From positions 1 through 56,628 of the forward strand of contig NZ_AYYI01000007.1 in assembly GCF_001436505.1 (NCBI RefSeq): a DNA stretch of 56,628 nt, read 5' to 3'. The position numbers and the translations under genes were made by a program. The notes beneath the pieces were generated by a model. The model made no database searches. It saw nothing but the letters and a program-made list of their open reading frames with translations, and was not told where the DNA came from. Source of the stretch: Loigolactobacillus rennini DSM 20253 (GTDB taxonomy: Bacteria; Bacillota; Bacilli; Lactobacillales; Lactobacillaceae). Shown piece after piece: positions 46,782 through 56,628 of the stretch (positions within the stretch are counted from its first letter, which is position 1; each line of letters starts with the position of its first letter).

Positions 46782-47270
46782 ATGTCAATTGAAGTCGGAG
46801 CGAAAGTTTCTGGTAAGGTTTCTGGAATTACAAATTTTGGTGCGTTTATTGATCTGGGAAATCATAAAACCGGCCTTGTTCACATTAGTGAAATTTCAGA
46901 TAGTTATGTGAAGGATATTCATGATGTACTCTCTATTGGCGATGAAGTCACAGTTAAAGTAATGTCAATTGGTGATGATGGTAAAATTGGGTTATCAATG
47001 CGCCGTGCAGTAGATAAACCGGAATCTGAGCGGCATGAGCACGCCCCGCACCATAAAGATAATCATTTTCGGTCTAATCACGCTAACCATCATAGTAATG
47101 GTCACAGTCAGGGCCGTTCTAGTGGTGGTCGGCGCCATTTCCAAGAAACCAAAAAAGAAAGCTTTGACGATCTCTTATCCAACTTCCTTAAAGATAGTGA
47201 AGCACGGCTGACGGATTTAAAACGAAATACTGAAGGCAAACGTGGCGGTCGTGGTGGCCGCCGCAGTTAA
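46782..47270 (+). CDS. yabR: S1-domain RNA-binding protein (YabR-like)
   Basis: A 162-residue protein. Residues 1-75 form one S1 domain (VGAKVSGKVSGITNFGAFIDL, KTGLVHISEISDSYVKDI, GKIGLSMRR). Then come a His/Asn-rich linker and a Gly/Arg-rich end (GKRGGRGGRRS). It is probably ribosome or RNA associated; the exact role is unknown. AAGGAGGA precedes the ATG. Position between divIC and tilS is conserved in Firmicutes. Confidence 0.88.
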   Translation: MSIEVGAKVSGKVSGITNFGAFIDLGNHKTGLVHISEISDSYVKDIHDVLSIGDEVTVKVMSIGDDGKIGLSMRRAVDKPESERHEHAPHHKDNHFRSNHANHHSNGHSQGRSSGGRRHFQETKKESFDDLLSNFLKDSEARLTDLKRNTEGKRGGRGGRRS

Positions 47271-47275
47271 GCATT

Positions 47276-47314
47276 AAGAGAGACCAGAGCAATTTTGCGC
47301 TAGTCTCTTCTTTA
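47276..47314 (+). terminator. Terminator after yabR
   Basis: AAGAGAGACCAGAGC (47276-47290) pairs with GCGCTAGTCTCTTCTT (47297-47312) with small bulges. Confidence 0.72.
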
Positions 47315-47324
47315 ATTTACACAC

Positions 47325-47398
47325 AATGACAAAGTGGGCAAAAGGGTATTGCAAATGGCAAACCTTTTGTCCGCTTCTGATTTTTAAGGGTTGTCATT
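47325..47398 (+). promoter_or_regulatory. Nested inverted repeat before tilS
   Basis: The outer arms AATGACAA (47325-47332) and TTGTCATT (47391-47398) enclose inner arms GTGGGCAAAAGG (47334-47345) and CCTTTTGTCCGC (47363-47374), the latter with two G-U pairs. The structure ends 19 bases before the tilS start. Function unknown. Confidence 0.5.
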
Positions 47399-47417
47399 AT
47401 AAAAAGGGGGCATAATC

Positions 47418-48773
47418 TTGCAAGCTGAGTTTACGGCTCACATTAAACAAATGGGATTATTTAATTCACAAGTATCAGTTTTAGTGGCTGTCTCCACTGG
47501 TGCTGATTCGATGGCGTTATTAAATCTCTTAGCCCAATTACCGTCAGCACTACGACCTCGACTGAATGTGGTGCATGTTAATCATCAACTGCGGGAAACA
47601 AGTGTCAAGGAAGCCGCTTTTTTAACGACCTATTGTCAACAGCATGACTGGCCGTTATTTCAAACTAAATGGCCGTTAGTCGCACATCCACAACACGGAA
47701 CAGAGGCCGCTGCCCGGCAATTTCGTTATCAATATTTTGCTCAGGTATTACAACAACAAGGCATTTCCTATTTGGTAACCGCACACCATGCAGATGATCA
47801 ATTGGAGACAATGTTGATGCGGCTAGCACGGGGCGGTAATCTACAGCAATTAACAGCGATAGCCCCTGTTCGGCAGTTTCACAGTGGTCAGTTAGTTCGG
47901 CCATTGCTGCCCTTTACGCGGCAGCAGTTGCGGCGTTACGTCGCGACAAAGAAAATTCCCTTTTTTGAAGATCAGACAAATCAAGATGTACGCCTTACGC
48001 GTAATCGGATTCGTCATGAAGTTGTACCAGTGTTAAAGGCGCTCAATCCGTTAGCTGCACAGCACGCGGTTAACTATGCCGCACAGTTACAGCGGGTACT
48101 AGCCGTAAACGATTCGCAATTGGATCACGCTTTAACTCAAATTGGCACCTTTACTGCCATTGGCTATCAAGGTGATTTAACACTATGGCACCAGTTATCC
48201 GGCGATAAGCAGCGTTTAGTTTTAGAGCGGCTGCTAACCCGGGTGCTAGTTGAAAAAGGTGTGGCAGTAAAAGCACAGCAAATTACTGCTGTGCTGCAGT
48301 TATTAAATAGTCAGCGTGCACAAAGTCAATTAGATTTAACAGCAGGTTGGCAGGCTCGAAAAACTTATCAAAAGTTTACCATTGGCCCTGCGTTAGCACC
48401 ACCGCAACCAGTTAAGTACACATTGACTAGTGGCACAACTTGTCAAGTACAACAGTGGCAGATCAGTTTAGCGCCAGCAGCAATGGCTATGAAAGCTGGT
48501 GAACAATTGGATGTTTGGCTGGCACCTGAGGAATTGCCCCTACAGATTCGGCACCGGCAACCAGGAGACCGATTGAAAATTCGTGCTGGTCATCAAAAGG
48601 TGAAGCGGATTTTAAGTGATCAAAAAATTCCGCAGCAACAACGTGATCAATTATGGGTGATTGCTACGCAGCAAAATTTAGTTTTGTGGTTGTTAGGGCT
48701 TAAAAAGTCGCAATTGTTTAAGCCCCAACAAACTGATAAAATACATTACAGATTGACGATTAAAAAAACATAG
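47418..48773 (+). CDS. tilS: tRNA(Ile)-lysidine synthetase
   Basis: A 451-residue enzyme that converts C34 of the AUA-reading tRNA(Ile) to lysidine. The PP-loop reads STGADS (26-31), a mild variation of SGGxDS. HVNHQLR, TAHHADDQLETMLMRLARGG and EDQTNQDVRLTRNRIRHEVVP follow. The C-terminal domain with LPLQIRHRQPGDRLKI is complete. TTG 47418 follows AAGGGGG (47404-47410). hpt lies 68 bases downstream, the conserved tilS-hpt-ftsH order. An inverted repeat precedes the gene. Confidence 0.93.
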   Translation: MQAEFTAHIKQMGLFNSQVSVLVAVSTGADSMALLNLLAQLPSALRPRLNVVHVNHQLRETSVKEAAFLTTYCQQHDWPLFQTKWPLVAHPQHGTEAAARQFRYQYFAQVLQQQGISYLVTAHHADDQLETMLMRLARGGNLQQLTAIAPVRQFHSGQLVRPLLPFTRQQLRRYVATKKIPFFEDQTNQDVRLTRNRIRHEVVPVLKALNPLAAQHAVNYAAQLQRVLAVNDSQLDHALTQIGTFTAIGYQGDLTLWHQLSGDKQRLVLERLLTRVLVEKGVAVKAQQITAVLQLLNSQRAQSQLDLTAGWQARKTYQKFTIGPALAPPQPVKYTLTSGTTCQVQQWQISLAPAAMAMKAGEQLDVWLAPEELPLQIRHRQPGDRLKIRAGHQKVKRILSDQKIPQQQRDQLWVIATQQNLVLWLLGLKKSQLFKPQQTDKIHYRLTIKKT

Positions 48774-48841
48774 CCGACTAACTTTGTTACAATGTACTTA
48801 TGATGTAATGAACGCTTATTAGGTTGGAGAGGAGTTTAGCG

Positions 48842-49384
48842 ATGCATCAGGATATTGAACGTATTCTGTATGATCAAGCTGCGATTGCGCGTGTAACTAA
48901 AAAGTTAGGGGCGCAATTAACAAAGGATTATGCAGGGAAAAATCCACTGGTTATTTGCGTGTTAAAGGGTGCAATGTTATTTATGGCTGATTTGGTCCGC
49001 CAGATTGACACACATCTAGAAATGGACTTTTTAGATGTTTCCAGCTATCAAGGGGGGACAAAATCTACTGGCGAAGTTAAAATCATTAAAGACTTGGACA
49101 TTCCGCTTAAAAATCGTGATGTTTTAATCGTTGAAGACATCATTGATACTGGACGAACACTGAATTATTTGGTTAACTTATTTAAGTATCGGCAAGCCAA
49201 ATCAGTTAAGATCTGCACGCTGTTAGATAAACCGGAAACCCGAGTTTTGCCAGTTCATAGTGATTACGTTGGGTATACCGTTCCCAATGCCTTTTTAGTA
49301 GGGTATGGCTTGGATTATGAAGAAAACTACCGCAACTTACCTTATGTTGGTATTTTAAAATCTTCAGTTTATGAAACGAAATAA
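48842..49384 (+). CDS. hpt: Hypoxanthine phosphoribosyltransferase
   Basis: A 180-residue purine salvage enzyme that attaches hypoxanthine or guanine to PRPP. The PRPP loop is [14 protein letters not shown] (about 98-111). [14 protein letters not shown]-type N-terminal residues and [10 protein letters not shown] are present. ATG 48842 follows GGAGAGGAG (48826-48834); the frame is open to 48824. It links with purR and prs through PRPP. In Bacillus and Listeria Hpt interacts with FtsH, whose gene comes next; that is known from those species only. Confidence 0.95.
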   Translation: MHQDIERILYDQAAIARVTKKLGAQLTKDYAGKNPLVICVLKGAMLFMADLVRQIDTHLEMDFLDVSSYQGGTKSTGEVKIIKDLDIPLKNRDVLIVEDIIDTGRTLNYLVNLFKYRQAKSVKICTLLDKPETRVLPVHSDYVGYTVPNAFLVGYGLDYEENYRNLPYVGILKSSVYETK

Positions 49385-49480
49385 TGGTCAGTATTGATCA
49401 ACTATGCTATTATCAATAACTGAAATGTTAAGCTAAGCTATCATTTTTAACTGATAACAATTCAGAAACGGAGGTCACGT

Positions 49481-51652
49481 ATGAATAATAAGCGGAATGG
49501 ACTTTTTCGCAACAGTCTGTTTTACATTGTTATCTTTCTTAGTTTGATCGGAATTATCTACTTCTTTTCAAACGGGCAATCAAATTCACAAACTAAAGAA
49601 TTACAATCTAGTGAATTTATTACGCAACTCAAAGATGACAAAATCAAAGACTTTAGTGTACAACCCAATAATGGTGTTTATAAAATTACGGGTAATTACC
49701 GTAAAGCGCAAAAAGCTTCCTCAAATGGGGGCGGATTTGGTTTAGTACCAAGTTCGTCCAGTAGTGTTAAAGGATTTACAACGGTGATGTTAGATAGTGA
49801 TTCTCAAGTGGCGCAGGTAATGCGTATTGCAGAGAAGAACAACATCAAGATGAATACCAAAGCAGAGGAATCCAGCGGTTTCTGGATTCAAATTTTGCTT
49901 TATGCGTTACCGTTAGTTATGATTATTTTCTTCTTCTACATGATGATGGGACAAGCCGGCCAAGGTGGCGGCAACAACCGAGTCATGAACTTTGGCAAAT
50001 CTAAAGTTAAACCAGCAGACAAAAAGGCTAACAAAGTTCGCTTTTCCGATGTTGCTGGTGCCGAAGAAGAAAAGCAGGAATTAGTTGAAGTCGTTGAATT
50101 TTTAAAGGATCCACGTAAATACGTTTCTCTAGGAGCACGGATCCCAGCCGGTGTTTTGCTAGAGGGCCCGCCTGGTACTGGTAAAACGCTACTAGCTAAA
50201 GCGGTCGCTGGTGAAGCTGGCGTGCCATTTTATTCGATTTCTGGTTCAGACTTTGTTGAAATGTTTGTCGGTGTTGGGGCTAGTCGTGTCCGTGATTTGT
50301 TTGAACAGGCGAAGAAAAATGCACCTGCTATCATCTTCATTGATGAAATTGATGCGGTTGGTCGTAAACGTGGCAGCGGCATGGGCGGCGGCCACGATGA
50401 ACGTGAACAAACTCTTAACCAGTTGCTAGTTGAACTTGATGGGTTTACTGGTAGTGAAGGTGTCATTGTCATTGCGGCAACTAACCGTTCTGATGTGTTG
50501 GATCCAGCTTTGCTACGGCCTGGTCGGTTTGACCGGAAAATTTTGGTTGGTAGTCCAGACGTTAAAGGACGTGAAGCCATTTTGAAGGTTCACGCTAAGA
50601 ACAAACCGTTGGCACAAGATGTTAATTTGAAGACGCTAGCCAAGACTACCCCTGGTTTTGTGGGGGCTGATTTGGAGAACTTGCTCAATGAGGCGGCATT
50701 AGTCGCGGCAAGGCGGGATAAGAAAGCCATTGACGCAGCAGATGTTGATGAAGCCGAAGATCGGGTGATTGCTGGTCCGGCCAAACGTGACCGTGTCATT
50801 AGCAAGAAAGAACGTACCATGGTGGCTTACCATGAAGCTGGGCACACTATCGCTGGTTTAGTGCTAAGTGATTCACGTGTTGTCCGGAAAGTAACCATTG
50901 TGCCGCGTGGGCGTGCTGGTGGTTATGCCATCATGCTGCCGCGTGAAGACCAGTTCTTAATGACCAAACGGGAATTAAATGAACAAATTGTGGGGCTGTT
51001 AGGTGGACGAACTGCCGAAGAAATTATTTTTGGCACGCAATCTACTGGGGCTTCTAATGACTTCCAGCAGGCGACACAGTTAGCACGAGCAATGGTTACC
51101 CAGTATGGGATGAGTTCTAAATTAGGTGACATTCAGTATGAAGGCGCCGCGATGCAGCAACAAGAATTTGGTGTTCGGCCATATTCAGAAGCGACGGCTA
51201 CTGCGATTGATGATGAGGTGCGGCGGATTATGAATGAAGCCCACCATCAAGCTTATGAAATTATTCAAGCTCACCGTGATCAGCATAAGTTAATTGCTGA
51301 GAAATTGCTTGAATATGAAACACTGAATGAAAAACAAATTCTGAGTTTGTATAAAACGGGTGAAATGCCACACGAAGCTGGTTCTGAAGAGTTTCCAAGT
51401 GAAAAGGCAGCCACGTTTGAACAATCTAAGAAAGAATTAGAACGGCAAGATGCTGCTAAACAGGTAGAAGATAAGCATGACATGTCCGATGCGGACGCGG
51501 AACAAGCTACTTCCGAAAATGCCCACGATCAATCTGCTACGGCAGATTCGACCGCACCTGCTTCAGCGACTAGTGGCGCGTCTACAGCAGATTCAGCAGA
51601 TTCAACTGCAAGTTCAGCAGCGGATTCGCAAAATGATCATAAAGAAGATTAG
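49481..51652 (+). CDS. ftsH: ATP-dependent zinc metalloprotease FtsH
   Basis: A 723-residue membrane-bound AAA protease. Two membrane helices (about 12-30 and 131-152) bracket an external domain. Walker A is GPPGTGKT (229-236), Walker B IIFIDEID, the arginine finger is in RPGRFDR, and zinc-binding HEAGH is at 451-455. It degrades misfolded membrane proteins. From about residue 660 the C-terminus is a low-complexity tail of Ser, Ala, Thr and Asp, longer than in Bacillus FtsH. GGAGG precedes the ATG. Confidence 0.97.
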   Translation: MNNKRNGLFRNSLFYIVIFLSLIGIIYFFSNGQSNSQTKELQSSEFITQLKDDKIKDFSVQPNNGVYKITGNYRKAQKASSNGGGFGLVPSSSSSVKGFTTVMLDSDSQVAQVMRIAEKNNIKMNTKAEESSGFWIQILLYALPLVMIIFFFYMMMGQAGQGGGNNRVMNFGKSKVKPADKKANKVRFSDVAGAEEEKQELVEVVEFLKDPRKYVSLGARIPAGVLLEGPPGTGKTLLAKAVAGEAGVPFYSISGSDFVEMFVGVGASRVRDLFEQAKKNAPAIIFIDEIDAVGRKRGSGMGGGHDEREQTLNQLLVELDGFTGSEGVIVIAATNRSDVLDPALLRPGRFDRKILVGSPDVKGREAILKVHAKNKPLAQDVNLKTLAKTTPGFVGADLENLLNEAALVAARRDKKAIDAADVDEAEDRVIAGPAKRDRVISKKERTMVAYHEAGHTIAGLVLSDSRVVRKVTIVPRGRAGGYAIMLPREDQFLMTKRELNEQIVGLLGGRTAEEIIFGTQSTGASNDFQQATQLARAMVTQYGMSSKLGDIQYEGAAMQQQEFGVRPYSEATATAIDDEVRRIMNEAHHQAYEIIQAHRDQHKLIAEKLLEYETLNEKQILSLYKTGEMPHEAGSEEFPSEKAATFEQSKKELERQDAAKQVEDKHDMSDADAEQATSENAHDQSATADSTAPASATSGASTADSADSTASSAADSQNDHKED

Positions 51653-51693
51653 TTAGTGTTCAAGTGACGGTTTTGTGATATTGATTGCGGTAA

Positions 51694-51736
51694 AAAGAAG
51701 TTGTAGCAAAGTGATTTTGTTGCAGCTTCTTTTTTA
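51694..51736 (+). terminator. Terminator after ftsH
   Basis: AAGAAGTTGTAGCAAA (51695-51710) pairs with TTTGTTGCAGCTTCTT (51716-51731), wobble pairs only, then TTTT. Confidence 0.85.
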
Positions 51737-51790
51737 CATATTTAGGCAGTCAATGATGTGTTTAAGTTTGACATGAAAGGACAGAATAAA

Positions 51791-52681
51791 ATGACTGATT
51801 ATTTAGTGAAAAGCTTAGCCCATCAAGGTATGGTGCGCGCTTATGCAGTTGATGCAAGTCAGTTAGTGGCTCAGGCACAACAAAAGCATGATACTTGGCC
51901 AGCTTCTTCAGCTGCCTTAGGTAGAACGTTAATTGCAACATTGCTTATGAGTACGGCGGGTTTGCAGGATGAACAAACTTTAACGGCAAAAGTAATGGGT
52001 GATGGTCCTGTTGGCGCAATTATTGCTGATGGGAATGCTAAAGGGACAGTTAAGGGCTACATTCAAAATCCGCACGTTAATTTACCACCGAATCGGCAAC
52101 ATCACATTGATGTTCGGCAAGCTGTAGGAACAAAGGGCAAAATTGCAGTGACCAAAGATTTAGGCTTGGAACAGCCATTTACAGGGCAAACGCCTTTAGT
52201 TTCTGGTGAATTAGGGGATGATTTCACCTATTACATGGCCGCTTCCGAGCAAATACCATCGGCGGTAGGCGTTTCTGTTTTTGTTAATCCGGACAATACG
52301 ATTCAAGTGGCTGGCGGCTTTTTAATTGAGATGATGCCAGGAGCGACTGATGAAGTTGCCCAATCGGTTGAGCAAAAAATCAAAGCTTTACCACAACTTT
52401 CAGAATTGTTACTTGCAGGTAAAACGCCGGAGGCAATTTTAACGGCAATTTTTGGTACTGATTTAAAAATTTTGACGAAAATGCCAGTTGCTTTTAAGTG
52501 TGACTGTTCTAAAGCACGTTTTGGTCGTTCGATTGCGTCGTTAGATCCAGCAGAAATACAAGCGATGATTGATGAAGACCATGGTGCTCAGGCAGTTTGT
52601 CATTTCTGTGGTCGTAAGTATCAGTTTGATGTTGCTGAATTGAAAGGATTAAAGCAAAAGGCCTTAAGTAAAAAGCCTTAA
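51791..52681 (+). CDS. hslO: Redox-regulated chaperone Hsp33
   Basis: A 296-residue Hsp33. It starts DYLVKSLAHQGMVRAYAVDAS. GDGPVGAIIADGNAKG and GFLIEMMPGA follow, and the C-terminal zinc site is built by FKCDCSK (two Cys) and CHFCG (two Cys). Oxidation of the cysteines frees zinc and activates the chaperone. ATG 51791 follows AAAGGA (51776-51781); the in-frame codons from 51758 lack a ribosome site. The ftsH-hslO-dusB-lysS order is conserved. Confidence 0.95.
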   Translation: MTDYLVKSLAHQGMVRAYAVDASQLVAQAQQKHDTWPASSAALGRTLIATLLMSTAGLQDEQTLTAKVMGDGPVGAIIADGNAKGTVKGYIQNPHVNLPPNRQHHIDVRQAVGTKGKIAVTKDLGLEQPFTGQTPLVSGELGDDFTYYMAASEQIPSAVGVSVFVNPDNTIQVAGGFLIEMMPGATDEVAQSVEQKIKALPQLSELLLAGKTPEAILTAIFGTDLKILTKMPVAFKCDCSKARFGRSIASLDPAEIQAMIDEDHGAQAVCHFCGRKYQFDVAELKGLKQKALSKKP

Positions 52682-52718
52682 GTAAAAAGCAGTGATGAGC
52701 AGGACTTGTTAAATTAGT

Positions 52719-52757
52719 GAAAGGAGCCGGACAGCTGTGTCTGCTGGCTCCTTTTTA
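52719..52757 (+). terminator. Terminator after hslO
   Basis: AAAGGAGCCGGACA (52720-52733) pairs with TGTCTGCTGGCTCCTTT with a small bulge, then T. Confidence 0.85.
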
Positions 52758-52813
52758 TTGTTTTTGGCTTTCTGAAAATGATAAGCTAGGTTGTTTTCGG
52801 AAGAACGGAATTG

Positions 52814-52822
52814 TGCTATGAT
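52814..52822 (+). promoter_or_regulatory. Extended -10 promoter of dusB
   Basis: TGCTATGAT (TGn plus TATGAT) lies 42 bases before the dusB start; the -35 region is weak. Confidence 0.5.
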
Positions 52823-52863
52823 ACAAAAGACGTTCACTTAATTTATGATGGGTGGTAACTGGA

Positions 52864-53844
52864 ATGGAATGGCAAATTGGTAATGTAAAAATTCCCAATC
52901 AAGTAGTAGTTGCACCGATGGCTGGTATTACGAACGCTGCATTTCGCATGATTTGTCGGCGCTTTGGTGCTGGTTTGGTAGTTTGTGAAATGATCAGTGA
53001 CCGGGGGATCTTACATCATAATCAAAAGACGCTGAACATGTTGTTTGTCGATCCAAATGAGCATCCAGTCAGCGTTCAAATTTTTGGTGGGACAAAAGAA
53101 ACATTAGTAGGGGCAGCGAAATTTGTTGATCAACACACTAGTGCGGATATTATTGATATCAATATGGGCTGCCCGGTAAATAAAGTGGTGAAAACAGATG
53201 CCGGTGCAAAATGGTTATTAGATCCTGATAAAGTGTACGAAATGGTTGCAGCAGTCACTGCGGCAGTCAGCAAACCGGTAACGGTTAAAATGCGTACTGG
53301 TTGGGATGATGACCATATTTATGCGGTTAAAAACGCTATGGCGGCACAAAAAGCGGGCGCCGCGGCATTAGCTATGCATGGCCGGACACGTAAGCAAATG
53401 TATCGTGGGCAGGCGGATTGGCAAATCTTAAAAGACGTTCGCGATCATATTACCATCCCGTTTATGGGTAATGGTGATGTTCGGACGCCAGAAGATGCCA
53501 AAAAAATGTTAACAGAAGTCGGCTGTGATGCAGTAATGATCGGACGTGCCGCTTTAGGTAATCCTTGGATTTTAAAACGAACGGCGGAATATTTAGCTGA
53601 TGGGGTGCTGTTGCCTGAACCAACACCGCGTGAAAAAGTACAAATTGCTAAAGCACATTTAAAACGTTTGGTTGAACTAAAGGGTGAAAAAATTGGTGTA
53701 CGTGAATTTCGAACATCTTCTGCCTATTATTTAAAGGGAATTCGTCACGCTGCAAAGACAAAGGCAGCAGTTAATCGCGCGGAGACACAAGCAGGTGTTG
53801 ATCAAATTTTAGATGATTTTGTAGCTAAATTAGAAGTTGAGTAA
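52864..53844 (+). CDS. dusB: tRNA-dihydrouridine synthase (DusB type)
   Basis: A 326-residue FMN enzyme that reduces uridines in tRNA. VVVAPMAGITNAAFR, the catalytic Cys in NMGCPVNKV, KMRTGW, HGRTRKQMY and FMGNGDV are in the usual order. ATG 52864 follows GATGGGTGG (52847-52855); GTG 52852 lies within it. lysS follows 85 bases later. In Bacillus dusB also lies directly before lysS and an rRNA operon. Confidence 0.95.
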   Translation: MEWQIGNVKIPNQVVVAPMAGITNAAFRMICRRFGAGLVVCEMISDRGILHHNQKTLNMLFVDPNEHPVSVQIFGGTKETLVGAAKFVDQHTSADIIDINMGCPVNKVVKTDAGAKWLLDPDKVYEMVAAVTAAVSKPVTVKMRTGWDDDHIYAVKNAMAAQKAGAAALAMHGRTRKQMYRGQADWQILKDVRDHITIPFMGNGDVRTPEDAKKMLTEVGCDAVMIGRAALGNPWILKRTAEYLADGVLLPEPTPREKVQIAKAHLKRLVELKGEKIGVREFRTSSAYYLKGIRHAAKTKAAVNRAETQAGVDQILDDFVAKLEVE

Positions 53845-53881
53845 GTTTAATAGAGTTTTACACCGTGACTTGCTTTTTTAG

Positions 53882-55453
<1,572 letters not shown>

Positions 55454-55565
55454 AAAGTAGTTCCGTGCTTTGAAATAATTAATGTCTGTTAGTGAGGTCA
55501 ATTTAATTGTTGTTCTTCAAACGGATAGTTATTAATTAAGTCATTGTTATTTTAATGGACGAGGT

Positions 55566-55594
55566 AGAGCAGGTGTTAAAGCCTGCTCTTTTTT
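55566..55594 (+). terminator. Terminator after lysS
   Basis: AGAGCAGG and CCTGCTCT form a perfect eight-base stem (55566-55589), then T-run. The 360 bases between lysS and the next gene hold this element and no other feature seen. Confidence 0.88.
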
Positions 55595-55819
55595 ATGTTC
55601 AATTATGATTACTTGGTAAACAGTGGTAGCTTTTATTATTTTATGGACTGGACGAGTGATTAAACTTTTAGAATATATGTAAAATGACTGACATCGAGTT
55701 GTGTGGTGGCATAAAAGGTTGATTAATTCTTACTTTAATCCTTTAATCAAATTCGTTTAAAAAAGAATTTGAAAAACATTTTAAACCAGGTTATCTTGAC
55801 GAAGAAGGGAGATTTAAAT

Positions 55820-56269
55820 ATGAAAGTCACTGTTGAAGAATTACCTAAATCAAGAATTGCTTATTTCCGAAATGTTGGGGAGTATGGTGGAAAACAAAAT
55901 CAAAAATTAATGGCTTCTTTTAAAAAGTGGGCAAAATTAAACGGTGTCTTCGATGATGCCACGATTTTAGGTATACCGCAAGATAATCCAGAGATTGTTC
56001 CTAAAGAGGCATGTCGATACGATGTTTGTGTAATTATAAATAAAGATTTAATTGTAACAAAGCCAGCTCATATTGGTGAATTCTCTGGTGGTAAATACGC
56101 TGTTTTCTTAGTTGATCATACAAAAGAGGCGATTAGTGAGTTTTGGGGCAATATTTTTTCTGAGATAAAAAGAAATAATCTGTCAATCAAAGCGCAACCA
56201 ATCATAGAAAGATATACTGCACAAATGATCACTAAGCACTTGTGTGAAATATTAGTTCCTATCCGATAA
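55820..56269 (+). CDS. GyrI-like small-molecule binding domain protein
   Basis: A 149-residue single-domain protein. VEELPKSRIAYFRNVGEYGG, a GIPQDNPEIVPKEACRYDVCV block and IGEFSGGKYAVFLVDHTKEAI are hallmarks of the GyrI-like/AraC effector-binding (SOUL-like) fold. Stand-alone members bind or degrade small hydrophobic compounds or protect gyrase; the function here is unknown. ATG 55820 follows AGAAGGGAG (55803-55811). The gene is AT-rich with codon use unlike lysS and lies between lysS and the putative rRNA promoters, suggesting later insertion. Confidence 0.75.
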   Translation: MKVTVEELPKSRIAYFRNVGEYGGKQNQKLMASFKKWAKLNGVFDDATILGIPQDNPEIVPKEACRYDVCVIINKDLIVTKPAHIGEFSGGKYAVFLVDHTKEAISEFWGNIFSEIKRNNLSIKAQPIIERYTAQMITKHLCEILVPIR

Positions 56270-56394
56270 TGAAGTAAGGATATTTTGCGTCTTTTTAGTT
56301 TAGGCTATTTGAGTTGAAATGAATTGGTATTTGGTGGAAATCAAGATGGATTTAAATAATAAGTGAATTTTTAAGATAAATTTTCCAAAAGTAA

Positions 56395-56423
56395 TTGACG
56401 CGACTTCGGATTCCTGATATAGT
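56395..56423 (+). promoter_or_regulatory. Strong promoter P1 at the right edge
   Basis: TTGACG (56395-56400) and TATAGT (56418-56423), 17-base spacer. Part of a 360-base stretch without genes. Together with P2 it resembles tandem rRNA promoters. Confidence 0.75.
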
Positions 56424-56550
56424 AGTTTCTGTTGTCGATTGATGGCTACGGATTATTTTTATGTTTAATTAGTAATAATTATTCAATAATTCAGTGGCTT
56501 TATACAAATTTAGCAATAGTTAGTTGTGGCTTTAGGAAGTTTGGCTTTAT

Positions 56551-56572
56551 GTTTTGCATGATTATGCAAAAC
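56551..56572 (+). repeat. Perfect inverted repeat between P1 and P2
   Basis: GTTTTGCAT (56551-56559) and ATGCAAAAC (56564-56572) around four bases, ending six bases before the P2 -35 box. It could be a protein-binding site or hairpin. Confidence 0.6.
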
Positions 56573-56577
56573 TAAGC

Positions 56578-56606
56578 TTGACAAGCTAATAGCCGCATGG
56601 TAAACT
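56578..56606 (+). promoter_or_regulatory. Strong promoter P2 at the right edge
   Basis: Perfect TTGACA (56578-56583) and TAAACT (56601-56606), 17-base spacer; transcription would start near 56613 and run out of the window. The transcript start contains a GTTGC/GCAAC hairpin. Confidence 0.72.
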
Positions 56607-56628
56607 AATCAAGTTGCGTTGGCAACAC

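Noticed and set aside
52847-52862. GATGGGTGGTAACTGG resembling a T-box AGGGTGG element
   Set aside because: It is the dusB ribosome binding site. The specifier stem and antiterminator of a T-box are absent.

Overview
The window looks like chromosomal core DNA of a member of the Lactobacillaceae (low-to-mid GC Firmicutes). The evidence is gene content and order: ispE-purR-glmU-prs, ywiB-rpoE-pyrG-murA-rho-rpmE2, ddl-murF-cshA, acpS-alr-mazEF, and pth-mfd-murJ-rqcP-divIC-yabR-tilS-hpt-ftsH-hslO-dusB-lysS. Shine-Dalgarno sites are strong, TTG starts are frequent and intrinsic terminators are many. Catabolite-response (cre) sites match the Firmicutes CcpA consensus. No tRNA or rRNA gene, CRISPR array, prophage or insertion sequence was recognised inside the window. 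The genus cannot be fixed from the sequence alone.

Layout. 1-2.8 kb: the end of an MFS transporter, a hotdog thioesterase and an LctP-type lactate permease with a perfect cre site. 2.9-9.7 kb: ispE, purR, glmU, prs, a YdcF-like membrane protein and rlmN (isoprenoid-type kinase, purine control, cell-wall precursor, PRPP, 23S rRNA methylation). 9.8-18.5 kb: an HD phosphohydrolase on the minus strand, then ywiB, rpoE, pyrG, murA, rho, rpmE2 and a membrane protein. The pyrG, murA and rpmE2 leaders are structured. 18.6-24.1 kb: an MFS efflux pump, lemA, an unknown 253-residue protein, an atypical Ddl-family ligase and murF.

24.3-36.1 kb: cshA, then about 8 kb of accessory genes (ABC-2 exporter, C69 dipeptidase, PatB-type C-S lyase, aldo-keto reductase, second Ddl-family ligase), then acpS-alr-mazEF. 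36.2-40.0 kb: a CBS-ACT protein, an O-methyltransferase, an L,D-transpeptidase and an orphan mannose-type EIIA under a cre-overlapped promoter. 40.1-55.5 kb: the conserved block from pth to lysS. 55.8-56.6 kb: a GyrI-like gene followed by two strong promoters about 183 bp apart, probably the start of an rRNA operon just beyond the window.

How the genes connect. Cell-wall synthesis dominates: glmU (UDP-GlcNAc), murA (first committed step, with Asp in place of the usual catalytic Cys), alr (D-Ala), two Ddl-family ligases (one with Phe in place of the specificity Tyr, the other without that motif), murF, a MurJ-like flippase and an L,D-transpeptidase. Together they suggest a depsipeptide (D-Ala-D-Lac) wall and low sensitivity to fosfomycin, both testable. 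Nucleotide supply (purR, prs, pyrG, hpt, HD phosphohydrolase) and RNA/translation maintenance (rlmN, rho, cshA, pth, rqcP, tilS, dusB, lysS) make up most of the rest. No wholly new multi-gene system could be demonstrated. The best leads are the ligase pair, the structured leaders and the EIIA control region.
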